Shown here in pieces: positions 17,919 to 26,479 of a DNA stretch of 64,000 nucleotides. The stretch's first letter is position 1, and each line of letters opens with the position of its first letter. The stretch covers positions 224,977-288,976 of the forward strand of contig NZ_FNVT01000015.1 in assembly GCF_900108335.1 (NCBI RefSeq). The letters run 5' to 3'. The DNA comes from Nonomuraea solani (lineage in GTDB: Bacteria > Actinomycetota > Actinomycetes > Streptosporangiales > Streptosporangiaceae). The notes under the pieces were generated by a model, which was not told where the DNA came from, ran no database searches, and saw only the letters and a list, made by a program, of their open reading frames with translations. The translations under genes were made by a program, and so were the position numbers.

Positions 17919-18013
17919 GAAATGTGCCTCTCGCGCAAAAGGTGAAGCATATTCAGCAGTGTCCGCCTTGCGATGAACCGGGGCGGCACATCGCTTTCGT
18001 CACCCGAAATTTC

Positions 18014-18058
18014 GCCATTATTGGCCTAAAAGGGTATTTCGGTCCTTACCATAATGGC
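18014..18058. promoter_or_regulatory. Inverted repeat in divergent MFS/GDPD promoter
   Basis: GCCATTAT (18014-18021) and ATAATGGC (18051-18058) are perfect inverted copies 29 bp apart in a locally AT-rich stretch. The right arm contains a CATAAT box. They may be operator arms or promoter elements for either gene. Confidence 0.4.
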
Positions 18059-18110
18059 CGCGGTGATCACCGGTGAGAGTCTCCGGTGCAACTGCCGCAA
18101 GGAGCCCCAC

Positions 18111-19280
18111 GTGCGGAAGATCGCAGCCACCACCCTCGCCCTCCTCACCCCCTTCGCCGCAGCCGGCGCCGCGCCGGCCGCGGCGACAGCCGTGTCAGCC
18201 GTGTCCGTGCCCGACCGGTCCCAGGTCGTCATCGTCGGTCACCGCGGCTCGGCGGGGCACCGCCCCGAGCACACGCAGGGCTCCTACGAGCTGGCCGTGG
18301 CCATGGGCGCCGACTGGATCGAGCCCGACCTCGTACCGACCAAGGACCACGTGCTGGTCGTCCGGCACGAGAACGAGATCTCCGGCACCACCGACGTGTC
18401 GCTGCGGCCCGAGTTCGCCGCGCGTAGGACCACCAAGGTCGTCGACGGGCGCGATGTGACCGGCTGGTTCACCGAGGACTTCACCCTCGCCGAGCTGAAG
18501 ACGCTGCGCGCGGTCGAGCGGCTGCCCGCCGTCCGCCAGCGCAACACCGTCTACAACGGCTACTACCAGGTGCTCACCTTCCAGGAGGTGCTCGACCTGG
18601 CCAAGGGGCTCTCGCGCCGGTACGGCAGGCAGGTCGGCGTCTTCCCCGAGACCAAGCACCCCACCTATTTCAGGTCGATCGGGCTGCCGCTGGAGGAGCC
18701 GCTGATCGAGACCGTCAAGCGCAACGGGCTCAACCGCCCGGGCGGCTCGGTGGTGGTGCAGTCGTTCGAGCCGTCCAGCCTGAAGCGGGTGGCCAAGGAG
18801 CTGCGCGTGCCTCTGTGGCAGGCGCTGGGCACGACCGGGCGGCCGTACGACCTGACGGCGGCCGGTGACCCGACGACCTACGCGGACATGATGAAGCCCG
18901 AGGGGCTGGCGAAGATCGCCGAGTACGCGCGGTGGATCGGGCCGGACAAGTCCTCGGTGATCCCGATCAATCCGGACGGCGGCTCGGGCACCCCGACGAC
19001 GCTGGTGGCCGACGCGCACCGGGCCCGGCTGAAGATCGGCGTGTACACCTTCCGCAGCGAGAACCAGTATCTGCCGCTGCAACTGCGCCGCGGCCAGCTC
19101 CCGGCGGAGCACGGGGACGCGCTGGCCGAGTATCGTGCGCACCTGGACCTGGGCGTGGACGCCTTCGTCACCGACTATCCCGACACCGCCGCCCTGGCGA
19201 AGGCGGAGCTGGGCGGGCCGCGCGAGCACGTGCAGCCGAAGCAGTTCGACAACGGCCTGCCGGAAGAGGGCCGGGAGTAG
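18111..19280 (+). CDS. glpQ: Secreted glycerophosphodiester phosphodiesterase
   Basis: The start GTG 18111 has AAGGAG upstream. A signal peptide (RKIAATTLALLTPFAAAG) precedes the GDPD TIM barrel. The metal and acid/base motifs are visible: GHRGSAGHRPEHT, IEPDLVPTKD and VVRHENEIS, with FPETKHP and VVVQSFEP further on, ending in FVTDYPD. The length (389 residues) fits GlpQ-type enzymes, which hydrolyse deacylated phospholipids or teichoic-acid-like polymers to glycerol-3-phosphate outside the cell. Monocistronic. Confidence 0.9.
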   Translation: MRKIAATTLALLTPFAAAGAAPAAATAVSAVSVPDRSQVVIVGHRGSAGHRPEHTQGSYELAVAMGADWIEPDLVPTKDHVLVVRHENEISGTTDVSLRPEFAARRTTKVVDGRDVTGWFTEDFTLAELKTLRAVERLPAVRQRNTVYNGYYQVLTFQEVLDLAKGLSRRYGRQVGVFPETKHPTYFRSIGLPLEEPLIETVKRNGLNRPGGSVVVQSFEPSSLKRVAKELRVPLWQALGTTGRPYDLTAAGDPTTYADMMKPEGLAKIAEYARWIGPDKSSVIPINPDGGSGTPTTLVADAHRARLKIGVYTFRSENQYLPLQLRRGQLPAEHGDALAEYRAHLDLGVDAFVTDYPDTAALAKAELGGPREHVQPKQFDNGLPEEGRE

Positions 19281-19412
19281 CCCAGCGCCACCGGTAACTA
19301 CTACGAATAGTAAGCCTCCTCGCCTGTCCAGAAATGCTGGGAAAAGGGCAAAGGACCCCCGATCTTCTGTACTATTTCGCCCGGGGTTCCGCACTTACGA
19401 GGAGGCATCGTA

Positions 19413-20393
19413 GTGGTCGTGTTGGCCAGGCTCGGGCGTACGACGGTCGCCGCTTCGCTGGCCTTGGCCGTGCTGGCCGCCAACCCTGGCGCCGCCCTCG
19501 CCGACCCGCGCCTGCCCAAGGTCAGGGCCAAGCTGGTGAAGCTGAACGAGCGGGCCGACGAGTTGGTCGAGAAGTACAACCAGGCCACAGAAGCGTACAA
19601 GTCGGCGAAGAAGAAGTACGACACCCTCAACGCCGAGCTCGGCCGCAAGGACGCCCAGGCGGACGCCCTGCGCAAGGAGCTCGTCGCGGTGGCGGTCGAC
19701 GGCTACCAGTACGGCCCGGTGTCGGGCTGGCAGCGGTTCGCCTTCGAGGGCAGCCCGGAGGTGACGCTGGGCAGCATGGCCTCCCTCGAACAGATGACGC
19801 GGGTGCGGGCCGCCAAGATCGCCGCCTATGAGGCCGCCACCAAGGACCTGCGCGACCGGCGTACCGCGGCCAAGGGCGCCCTGGCGGAGGCCGACGGCGC
19901 GCGCGACAAGGTACGCGGCGAGAAGACGAAGGTGGAGAAGCTGGTCGGCGAGCAGACCAAGCTTCTCCGCCGGCTGAACGCCTTCAAGAGCGGCGACCCC
20001 AGCAGCCCGGGCATGGTCTACTCGGGCCCGGCCTCCGGCAACGCCCGCCGCGCGCTGCAGTTCGCCTTCGCCCAGATCGGCAAGCCGTACCGGTTCGGCG
20101 GCACGGGGCCGGGCTCCTACGACTGCTCCGGCCTGACCCAGGCCGCCTGGCGGACCGGCGGGGTGTCACTGCCCAGGACCACCTGGACCCAGTGGTCCTG
20201 GGGCGCGGCCCGCCAGGTGCCCCTGACCGACTTACAGCCGGGTGACCTGCTGTTCAGCAAGGGGCTGGGGCACATGGGCATGTACGCGGGCAACGGCAAG
20301 ATGGTGCACGCGCCCCAGACCGGCGACGTCGTCAAAGTCGTCGACCTCGACGACTACTGGCGTACCCGCCTGCTCGGCGCGGTCCGCCCCTGA
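19413..20393 (+). CDS. Secreted NlpC/P60 peptidoglycan hydrolase with coiled coil
   Basis: The start GTG 19413 lies 7 nt after GAGGAGG. The order is signal peptide (1-30), a charged coiled coil (about 35-95 and 130-190), then an NlpC/P60 domain with catalytic C238 (YDCSG), H287 (GHMGM) and H299. This RipA-like layout is typical of actinobacterial endopeptidases that cut peptide stems in the wall, with the coiled coil restraining activity. The neighbours are not cell-division genes. Confidence 0.92.
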   Translation: MVVLARLGRTTVAASLALAVLAANPGAALADPRLPKVRAKLVKLNERADELVEKYNQATEAYKSAKKKYDTLNAELGRKDAQADALRKELVAVAVDGYQYGPVSGWQRFAFEGSPEVTLGSMASLEQMTRVRAAKIAAYEAATKDLRDRRTAAKGALAEADGARDKVRGEKTKVEKLVGEQTKLLRRLNAFKSGDPSSPGMVYSGPASGNARRALQFAFAQIGKPYRFGGTGPGSYDCSGLTQAAWRTGGVSLPRTTWTQWSWGAARQVPLTDLQPGDLLFSKGLGHMGMYAGNGKMVHAPQTGDVVKVVDLDDYWRTRLLGAVRP

Positions 20394-20400
20394 CGGCGTC

Positions 20401-21522
20401 CTAGTCGCCGCTCTTCTGCGGCTTCCGCCAGATCTCCTTGCCGGCGGCGTCGTAGCCGACGATCTCGAACCCCTCCAGGTAGATGTCCCCGGTCCGGTCG
20501 TGGGTGCCGGCGAACAGGCGGAAGCCGAGGTCCCAGGGGTTCTGGACGGCGCGGGCCGAGACGGTTTCGCCGCCGGGGAAGACCAGCTCGACCCTGGCGG
20601 TCCTGGCGCCGGTGATGCCGAACCAGCGGCCGTTCCGCTCGCGCAGCTCGACCGGGTGCCTGTCGCCTCCCAGGTCCGTCATCAGGTCCTTCTCGCGGAC
20701 GAGGTGCGTTTCCACCGGCTTGCCGTCCAGTTTCCAGATCAGCGTCTTGCCGGGCGTCTCGTACAGACCGGCGCTCAGGCCATCGCCCAGTTTCCGCTCC
20801 TTGGCGACGGGCTCGGCCGTCGACTCCGGCACGACGAGGCGCTCGTTCCGCACCGTGGCCCGCACCTCGCCCCGGGGGTCGGTGAACTCGAACGAGGCCA
20901 CCTCGTCCGCGGACGGGACGGTCACCGTCCAGATGGCCTGGGGAGCGCCCGCCGGACGCTGAATCGTGCCGGGCGTCCTGACTCCCTTCGCCGTGACGGC
21001 CGCGACCGCGCTCACCCCGTCACCCGAGGCGCCGTAGTACAGCACCATGTCCGGCGGCGGCCAGGAGGCCGTGGAACCCTGCAGGGAGAAGTCCCCGGCC
21101 ACCGGATCGTCCGCGCAGAAAGAGCTCCCGCCGCCCGCCCGGCTCCGTGTCCGCGTGCAGAAGTGCACGGCGCCGCTCGCCGCCCGGGTGAACCACAGCT
21201 CGATCGGCCTGTTCTCCGAGGGGTCGGCGGTGACCAGCCGCTCACCGATCGGCGGCCGCACCTCCAGGTTGCGCTCGTGAACGCGCCCGGGACCGGCCGT
21301 CGTGGCGGTGGTCACGCCGTCGCCGGTTCCGGCGGGCCGCGTCAGGGTGAGCGGCACGGCGATCGACGCCACGGCCACGCCCGCGATCATGGCGTGCAGG
21401 CGCGTCCTGCGGCGCCGCGATCGGGCGACGATCCGCCCGGGCAGCCCGGCGGGCGCGTGCGGGGCGTGCTCGGAGGCGTGTCCGAGCGTGCTGCGCAGGT
21501 ACGTCTCCAGGTCGTCGGTCAT
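20401..21522 (-). CDS. Membrane-anchored partner of ECF sigma factor (putative anti-sigma)
   Basis: The start ATG 21522 overlaps the sigma stop by ATGA. The 373-residue protein has a short cytoplasmic N-terminus (MTDDLETYLRSTLGHASEHAP), a basic stretch, one membrane helix (LHAMIAGVAVASIAVPLTL) and a large extracytoplasmic domain I do not recognise. Position and topology fit an anti-sigma or sensor protein of SigE-type ECF systems, although a zinc HxxxCxxC motif is absent. Confidence 0.65.
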   Translation of the reverse strand: MTDDLETYLRSTLGHASEHAPHAPAGLPGRIVARSRRRRTRLHAMIAGVAVASIAVPLTLTRPAGTGDGVTTATTAGPGRVHERNLEVRPPIGERLVTADPSENRPIELWFTRAASGAVHFCTRTRSRAGGGSSFCADDPVAGDFSLQGSTASWPPPDMVLYYGASGDGVSAVAAVTAKGVRTPGTIQRPAGAPQAIWTVTVPSADEVASFEFTDPRGEVRATVRNERLVVPESTAEPVAKERKLGDGLSAGLYETPGKTLIWKLDGKPVETHLVREKDLMTDLGGDRHPVELRERNGRWFGITGARTARVELVFPGGETVSARAVQNPWDLGFRLFAGTHDRTGDIYLEGFEIVGYDAAGKEIWRKPQKSGD

Positions 21523-22019
21523 CGCAGGCCCTCCTCGGCGGTGGCGGGTTGGGGAAGGGCCGAGCGCAGTTTGCCCAGTCCCAGAGAGGCATGGCTGCGT
21601 ACGGTTCCGCGCGAGATGCCGAGCACCTCGGCGATCTCCTCGTCCGCCAGATCCTCGTAGTAGCGCAGGACGAGCACGGCCCGCTGCTTGCGCGGCAGCC
21701 CGTCGAGCGCCCGCCACAGCCCCTGCTCCACGTCGGAGGGCAGCAGGTCGTGGTGGTCGGTGTCCGGCAGGTCCCAGAGCAGGTGCTCCCGGCTGCGCCG
21801 CCGCCAGGCGTTCATGTGCAGCCTGGCCATGATCGTACGGGTGTACGCCTCGGGGTTCTGTTTCCGTCGTACGCGTGACCAGGCGCGATGTAACCGGATC
21901 AGCGCTTCCTGGGTGAGGTCCGCCGCGTCATGGGCGTTGCCGCTGAGCACGTAGCCGTACCGCAGCAGAGCCTCCGCCCGATCCGCGACGAAACTCTCGA
22001 ACCTGGAGTCTTCCTCCAA
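21519..22019 (-). CDS. SigE-family ECF RNA polymerase sigma factor
   Basis: The 166-residue protein starts at TTG 22019 behind GAAAGG. Region 2 (LLRYGYVLSGNAHDAADLTQEALIRLHRAW, roughly 18-47) and region 4 (LPRKQRAVLVLRYYEDLADEEIAEVLG with RGTVRSHASLGLGKL) are complete and nothing lies beyond them. Such factors redirect RNA polymerase under envelope stress and often act on their own promoter. TATAGA at 22046-22051 is a possible -10 box. Confidence 0.92.
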   Translation of the reverse strand: MEEDSRFESFVADRAEALLRYGYVLSGNAHDAADLTQEALIRLHRAWSRVRRKQNPEAYTRTIMARLHMNAWRRRSREHLLWDLPDTDHHDLLPSDVEQGLWRALDGLPRKQRAVLVLRYYEDLADEEIAEVLGISRGTVRSHASLGLGKLRSALPQPATAEEGLR

Positions 22020-22084
22020 TGTCCAAACCTTTCCTCGTCCGTCTCTCTATAGACCGGGCGAGGCCCCCGAACTGTTGAACCCGC

Positions 22085-22699
22085 TCACGAACCGTCGCGC
22101 AGGTCGCCCAGGCGCTCACGCGTGAAGCGGAGGTCGTCGAAGGTGACCGCGCACCCGTCGCCGGTCGGCGACTGCGCCTCGAAGCCGATCGCGGCGGGTG
22201 CGGTCATGCCGTCGATGGTGAAGAAGCGGATCATCCGCCAGGTCTTCCCGTCGAGGGAGGCGTGGTAGGCGAAGGCGTGGTCGATCCGGGAGACCCGCAG
22301 CCACACCGTACGGCCCTCGACGACGAAGGCGTTGGCGTCGTCGGCGACGCCGCGGGCGACCACGGAGACGATCATCGGCTCGCCGTCGGGCGAGAACTCG
22401 AAGCAGAGCTTGCCCCAGTGCCGCTCGTCGAACCACAGGAGGAGCACGCCCGCGTCGTAGGTCGAGGCGAACTCCACGGTGACGCGGGCGCTGAACTGGA
22501 AGTCGCCCTCCGGAGGGACGCCGAGCAGGGTCGCGGCGTTGAGCATCGACTCCGCGTTGAGCCCGGCGCCCGGGTCGATGAAGATGTCGCTGTGCGGGGC
22601 CGCCGCGGCGGTCACGGTGGGCCCGGCGATCGCCCACGCCTGCTCGGAGGACGGCGCGAGCGTGAAGGGCAGGCCGGGTACGGTCCAGGGGGTGGTCAT
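22085..22699 (-). CDS. DUF1349 concanavalin-like protein
   Basis: The 204-residue protein has the DUF1349 beta-sandwich pattern: FQFSARVTVEF, YDAGVLLLWFDERHWGKLCFE, VSVVARGVADDAN, VWLRVSRIDHAFAYHASLDG and IGFEAQSPTG-DGCAVTFDDLRF. The family folds like lectins and laminarinases and its activity is unknown. There is no signal peptide. It starts 11 bp after the flavoprotein gene, so the two are probably one operon. Confidence 0.82.
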   Translation of the reverse strand: MTTPWTVPGLPFTLAPSSEQAWAIAGPTVTAAAAPHSDIFIDPGAGLNAESMLNAATLLGVPPEGDFQFSARVTVEFASTYDAGVLLLWFDERHWGKLCFEFSPDGEPMIVSVVARGVADDANAFVVEGRTVWLRVSRIDHAFAYHASLDGKTWRMIRFFTIDGMTAPAAIGFEAQSPTGDGCAVTFDDLRFTRERLGDLRDGS

Positions 22700-22710
22700 C
22701 TCGCCATTCT

Positions 22711-23865
22711 CTACCGGAAGGCGGGGACGGTGGGCGGGTGGCCCATGAGGACGGCGCCTGCGGCGTCGTACATGGCCGGGCTGAGGAAGGCGTGTTCCTG
22801 CGGCACCAGCGCGTCGCCGAGCAGGGCCTGCAGCGGGTGGTCGCGGTAGATCGCGGCGGTTCCGGACAGTGAGACGACCTTGCCGACCACCTCCGCCGAC
22901 GTCCGGGCCAGGTGGGCGGCCGACAGGCGCAGGTGCGCGTTCTGCCGGTCGCTGACCAGCCCGCCGTCGACGAGCGACTGCCACGCCTCGTCGGCGGCCT
23001 CGTAGAAGTAGGCCCGGGCCGAGCGCAGCGCGGCCTCGGCCTCGGCGATGCCGGCGCGGTAGTAGGCGCGGTCCGCGAGCGGCGGGGCGCCGGTGATGCT
23101 CGCCCGGGCGCCGCCGGTCCGCTCGGCGAAGTCGAGGGCCGCGCGGGCGACGCCGGCCGAGACGACGGAGAGCGACTGGGCGGCGTACGTGATCGCGGGA
23201 TAGCGGTAGAGCGGCTCGTCGATCACCGGCGTCCCGCCCCGGATGAAGGACCACTCCCGGCCGACCTCGACGTCGCGCGCGACGATGTCGAAGGAGCCGG
23301 TGCCCTGCATGCCGACGACGTCCCAGTCCTGGACGATCTCCAGGCGTTCCGGGCGCAGCAGCACCCCGCGCGGTTTGCCGGAGGTCGAGTCGTCGCCCGG
23401 GATGCCGACGCAGATGACGTCGGCGGCCATGCAGCCGCTGGCGAACTTCCACCGGCCGCTGACGCGGAAGCCGCGCTCGGTCGGGGTGGCCTGCTGGATG
23501 GGGAACAGGCCACCGGCGAAGACGACGTCGGGGCCGTCGGCGTACAGCTCGGCCTGGCTCTCCAGCGGCAGCGGGCCCAGGTAGATCAGTTGCGAGCCGA
23601 AGCTGGCCACCCAGCCCGCCGAGCCGTCCACCGCCGAGATGCGCTCGATCTTGCCGAGGAACTCCGCCGGCGGCATCGTCTCCCCGCCGAACCGCTCCGG
23701 TGTGGAGGAGCGGTAGAGGCCGAGTTGTTTGAGCCGTCCGACGAAGTCCTTCGGTATGTAGCGCAGCTCACGGAACTCCGCGCGGCGGCGGGCCAGCTCG
23801 GCGAGCACATCATCGAACACCTTGTCGAATGTCTTGTCGAACACGGCCGAATCGTTCTGCGCCAT
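22711..23865 (-). CDS. Acyl-CoA dehydrogenase-like flavin monooxygenase
   Basis: The 384-residue protein starts at ATG 23865, with GAGGAG 5 nt upstream. It has the three-part acyl-CoA dehydrogenase fold (N-terminal helices, a strand domain with FRVSGRWKFASGC, C-terminal helical bundle). It lacks an obvious catalytic Glu and resembles the HsaA/DszC-like group D hydroxylases, which use reduced flavin from a partner reductase. No reductase lies beside it. Substrate unknown. Confidence 0.8.
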   Translation of the reverse strand: MAQNDSAVFDKTFDKVFDDVLAELARRRAEFRELRYIPKDFVGRLKQLGLYRSSTPERFGGETMPPAEFLGKIERISAVDGSAGWVASFGSQLIYLGPLPLESQAELYADGPDVVFAGGLFPIQQATPTERGFRVSGRWKFASGCMAADVICVGIPGDDSTSGKPRGVLLRPERLEIVQDWDVVGMQGTGSFDIVARDVEVGREWSFIRGGTPVIDEPLYRYPAITYAAQSLSVVSAGVARAALDFAERTGGARASITGAPPLADRAYYRAGIAEAEAALRSARAYFYEAADEAWQSLVDGGLVSDRQNAHLRLSAAHLARTSAEVVGKVVSLSGTAAIYRDHPLQALLGDALVPQEHAFLSPAMYDAAGAVLMGHPPTVPAFR

Positions 23866-23922
23866 CGTCGCTCCTCGGCTCGGTGGAGACCCGAAGCCGA
23901 TGGTTCCCGATTCGGCGCCGCG

Positions 23923-25242
23923 TTAGTCCGATCTGCCGCCTCCACGGCGCTTGACGTACAGGCGGCCGCCGCTCGGGCCGGTCCACTCCAGCCGGACGAC
24001 ACCGGCCACGGCGGCGTCGCCGGAGCGCGACGGGTCGGCCCAGTAGCCGAAGGCCGGGTTGCGGAAGAACGTGGCCCACAACCCCCCTTCGTGGTCCTTG
24101 AAGATGTTGTTGTGCCCGGCGCCGACGCCCATGGTCCACCGTTCGGAGTAGGGGCCTTCGAACGAGTCGGAGACGGCGACGATCGCGTCGTACTGATACT
24201 GCGTGCGACCGGCGCCGGCCGGGTCGTAGGCGTACCGCTGGCCGTTCTCGGACACGCGGTCCCAGGCGGCGTGCAGGAGGAAGTATTTGCCCTCGTGCTT
24301 GAACACGTACGAGCCTTCGAGATAGGGCTCGGGCGTGTAGGGCCTCTGCTGGAACTTCGGCAGGCCCGTCGCCGGGACGATGTCCTCCATGTCGTCGCGG
24401 AACTTCGCGTACAGGTGGTTGTGCAGCACCAGCCAGGCGTCGTCGCCCTCGGTGTACATGCTGCCGTCGATGTGGAAATAGGCGCCGGGCTTGATGAAGG
24501 CGGGCCCTCCGATGAAGGACTCGCCGAAGGGTTTGCCGGCATTGCCCTCGACGAGCCGGTACGGGCCCTCGACCCCGCCCTCGCTCACCAGCATGAACGT
24601 GCCGACCTTGGTGGAATGATCGCCCATGCACGCGACGATGTACCACTTACCACGGAAGTAGTGCACCTCCGGCGCCCAGACGTTGCCCCGCTTGCCGAAC
24701 TGGCCCTCGTCGGTCCAGTACTCCTGCCACGGGGCGACGACGGTGCGCCCTGGCCGGTTCTCGCCGACGAATTCGGGCGACCACACCTTGCCCTTCTCGG
24801 CGCCGGGCCGGATGCCGGTGGTGTCGGCCAGCCGCCACGGCCCGCGCAGAGACCTGGCCACCCAGATGAACAGGCCGTCGTTCCACGGGCCGGCCCCCGG
24901 CAGCCCCGGCGACCGGGTGGTGCCCGTGGCGACGTAGAGCGGACGGCCGTCGACGACGAAGCAGTTGACGTAGGTGTCCCGCATCCAGACCCGGCCGAGC
25001 TGCCGGTCCCGGGGGCGGAGTTCGAGCGGTAGGACGAAGGAGTTGTCCTTGCGCGTCCAGAGGTCCTGCCGGGTGTCGGCGAGGCCGTAGGGCTCGGGGT
25101 CGGGCCAGTTCGGCGGGAACCGCCGCGCCTCCCCGGTCGCCGCCCGCGCGGCGGTCGCGGGCAGCGCCGCCGCTCCCACCAGGCCGGCGGCACCCGCCAG
25201 TAAAGACCGTCGATCCACGTGCGACCCGCTCTCATCAGTCAT
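23923..25242 (-). CDS. Tat-exported glycoside hydrolase family 43-like protein
   Basis: The N-terminus DRRSLLAGAAGLVGAAALP is a twin-arginine signal ending near AARA. The rest (439 residues in all) shows the five-bladed propeller style of GH43: repeated W-aromatic blades, VWSPEFVGENR, NVWAPEVHYFRGKWYIV, HIDGSMYTEGDDAWLVLHN and GPYSERW. GH43 enzymes cut arabinan, xylan or galactan side chains. The three acidic catalytic residues are plausible but cannot be fixed by eye. Confidence 0.82.
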   Translation of the reverse strand: MTDESGSHVDRRSLLAGAAGLVGAAALPATAARAATGEARRFPPNWPDPEPYGLADTRQDLWTRKDNSFVLPLELRPRDRQLGRVWMRDTYVNCFVVDGRPLYVATGTTRSPGLPGAGPWNDGLFIWVARSLRGPWRLADTTGIRPGAEKGKVWSPEFVGENRPGRTVVAPWQEYWTDEGQFGKRGNVWAPEVHYFRGKWYIVACMGDHSTKVGTFMLVSEGGVEGPYRLVEGNAGKPFGESFIGGPAFIKPGAYFHIDGSMYTEGDDAWLVLHNHLYAKFRDDMEDIVPATGLPKFQQRPYTPEPYLEGSYVFKHEGKYFLLHAAWDRVSENGQRYAYDPAGAGRTQYQYDAIVAVSDSFEGPYSERWTMGVGAGHNNIFKDHEGGLWATFFRNPAFGYWADPSRSGDAAVAGVVRLEWTGPSGGRLYVKRRGGGRSD

Positions 25243-25312
25243 GCGGGAGAGTCTGCCCGCAGCGGCTTATTTTCGTCAATGACCCGGAAGAAATACTCGG
25301 GAGCCGCATAAT

Positions 25313-25338
25313 CTATAGTTTCCCTACAGGAAGAATAG
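25313..25338. promoter_or_regulatory. Interrupted palindrome over the LLM oxidoreductase promoter
   Basis: CTAT-N3-TTCC-N5-GGAA-N2-ATAG forms a nearly symmetric operator-like site. It overlaps TATAGT (25314-25319), a good -10 box for the gene starting at 25361. A repressor binding here would block polymerase. Confidence 0.5.
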
Positions 25339-25360
25339 GTTTTCAGCAGGAAGGGTCCCG

Positions 25361-26437
25361 ATGAGCCTCCAGTTCCTCTGGTACATCCCCAACCAGGCGC
25401 GACCCGGCCATCGCGGCGACGACACCGTGGTGGATCACAACAGCCTGGAGACCCTGACCGGCCACGCCCGAGCCCTTGAGGAGCACGGGTGGGGCGGGGC
25501 GCTGATCGGCACCGGCTGGGGGCGGCCCGACACCTTCACGGTCGCCACCGCGCTGGCCGCGCGGACGACGACGTTCCAGCCGCTGATCGCCGTCCGGCCC
25601 GGTTACTGGCATCCGGCCAAGTTCGCCTCGGCCGCCGCGACGCTGGACCATCTCACCGGCGGGCGGGTGCTGGTCAACATCGTGTCGGGCAAGGACGATC
25701 TGGCGGCGTACGGCGACAGCGAGGGCGACCAGGCCCACCGCTACGCGCGCACCAAGGAGTTCCTCCAGATCGTCCGCAGACTGTGGACCGACGAGAACGT
25801 CACCCACCACGGCGAGCACTTCGCCGTCACCGGCGCCACCGTGGTGCCGCGCCTCGCGGGCCGGCACCCCCGGCTCTACTTCGGCGGCGCCTCCGAGGCC
25901 GCCGAGCGGGTGGCCGCCACCGAGGCCGACGTGCAGCTCTTCTGGGGCGAGCCGCTCGACGGCGTCGCCGAGCGGATCGACCGGCTCCGACGGCTCGGCG
26001 AGCGACTCGGCCGCGAGCACCCGCCGCTGGAGTTCGGGCTGCGGATCACCACCGTGGTACGCGACACCACCGGCCAGGCGTGGGCCGACGCCGAGGCCAA
26101 GGTCGCCGAGATGGCGAAGGGCGCCGTCGCCCGCGACGTCAACTGGGGCGCCGCCGTCGGCCAGCGGCGGCTGCTCGACCTGGCCGCGCGCGGAGAGGTG
26201 CTCGACGACAACCTCTACACCGCCCCCGGCAAATTCGGCGGCGGCGGGGCCGGCACCACCTGGCTGGTCGGCTCGGCCGAGGACGTGGCCAGGTCGCTGC
26301 GCAGGTATCAGGCCCTCGGTATCACCCACTTCGTCCTCTCCGACACGCCCTACCTGCCGGAGATCAAGCGCCAGGGCGATCGGCTTCTCCCGCTGTTGCG
26401 CTCATCCGGCGAGGCGGCCGCGGCGAATAGAGGGTGA
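25361..26437 (+). CDS. ssuD: FMNH2-dependent alkanesulfonate monooxygenase-like (SsuD, LLM class)
   Basis: The 358-residue luciferase-like protein matches the SsuD branch: FLWYIPNQ at the start, LIAVRPGYWHPAKFASAAATLDHLTGGR, VNIVSGKD, YARTKEF and LYFGGASEAAE. SsuD releases sulfite from alkanesulfonates with reduced FMN during sulfur starvation. The start has AGGAAGG upstream. No SsuE reductase or ABC transporter genes adjoin it, so the exact substrate is inferred from family only. Confidence 0.85.
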   Translation: MSLQFLWYIPNQARPGHRGDDTVVDHNSLETLTGHARALEEHGWGGALIGTGWGRPDTFTVATALAARTTTFQPLIAVRPGYWHPAKFASAAATLDHLTGGRVLVNIVSGKDDLAAYGDSEGDQAHRYARTKEFLQIVRRLWTDENVTHHGEHFAVTGATVVPRLAGRHPRLYFGGASEAAERVAATEADVQLFWGEPLDGVAERIDRLRRLGERLGREHPPLEFGLRITTVVRDTTGQAWADAEAKVAEMAKGAVARDVNWGAAVGQRRLLDLAARGEVLDDNLYTAPGKFGGGGAGTTWLVGSAEDVARSLRRYQALGITHFVLSDTPYLPEIKRQGDRLLPLLRSSGEAAAANRG

Positions 26438-26446
26438 TAATGAACA

Positions 26447-26478
26447 CCGGGCGGCCGGGTCTCATCCCGGTCGCCTGG
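26447..26478. terminator. Bidirectional terminator hairpin
   Basis: A 13-bp stem (26447-26459 with 26466-26478, two G-T pairs) and a 6-nt loop lie exactly between the convergent ssuD and folE2 genes. No T-run follows, which is common in actinomycetes. Confidence 0.6.
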
Positions 26479-26479
26479 A

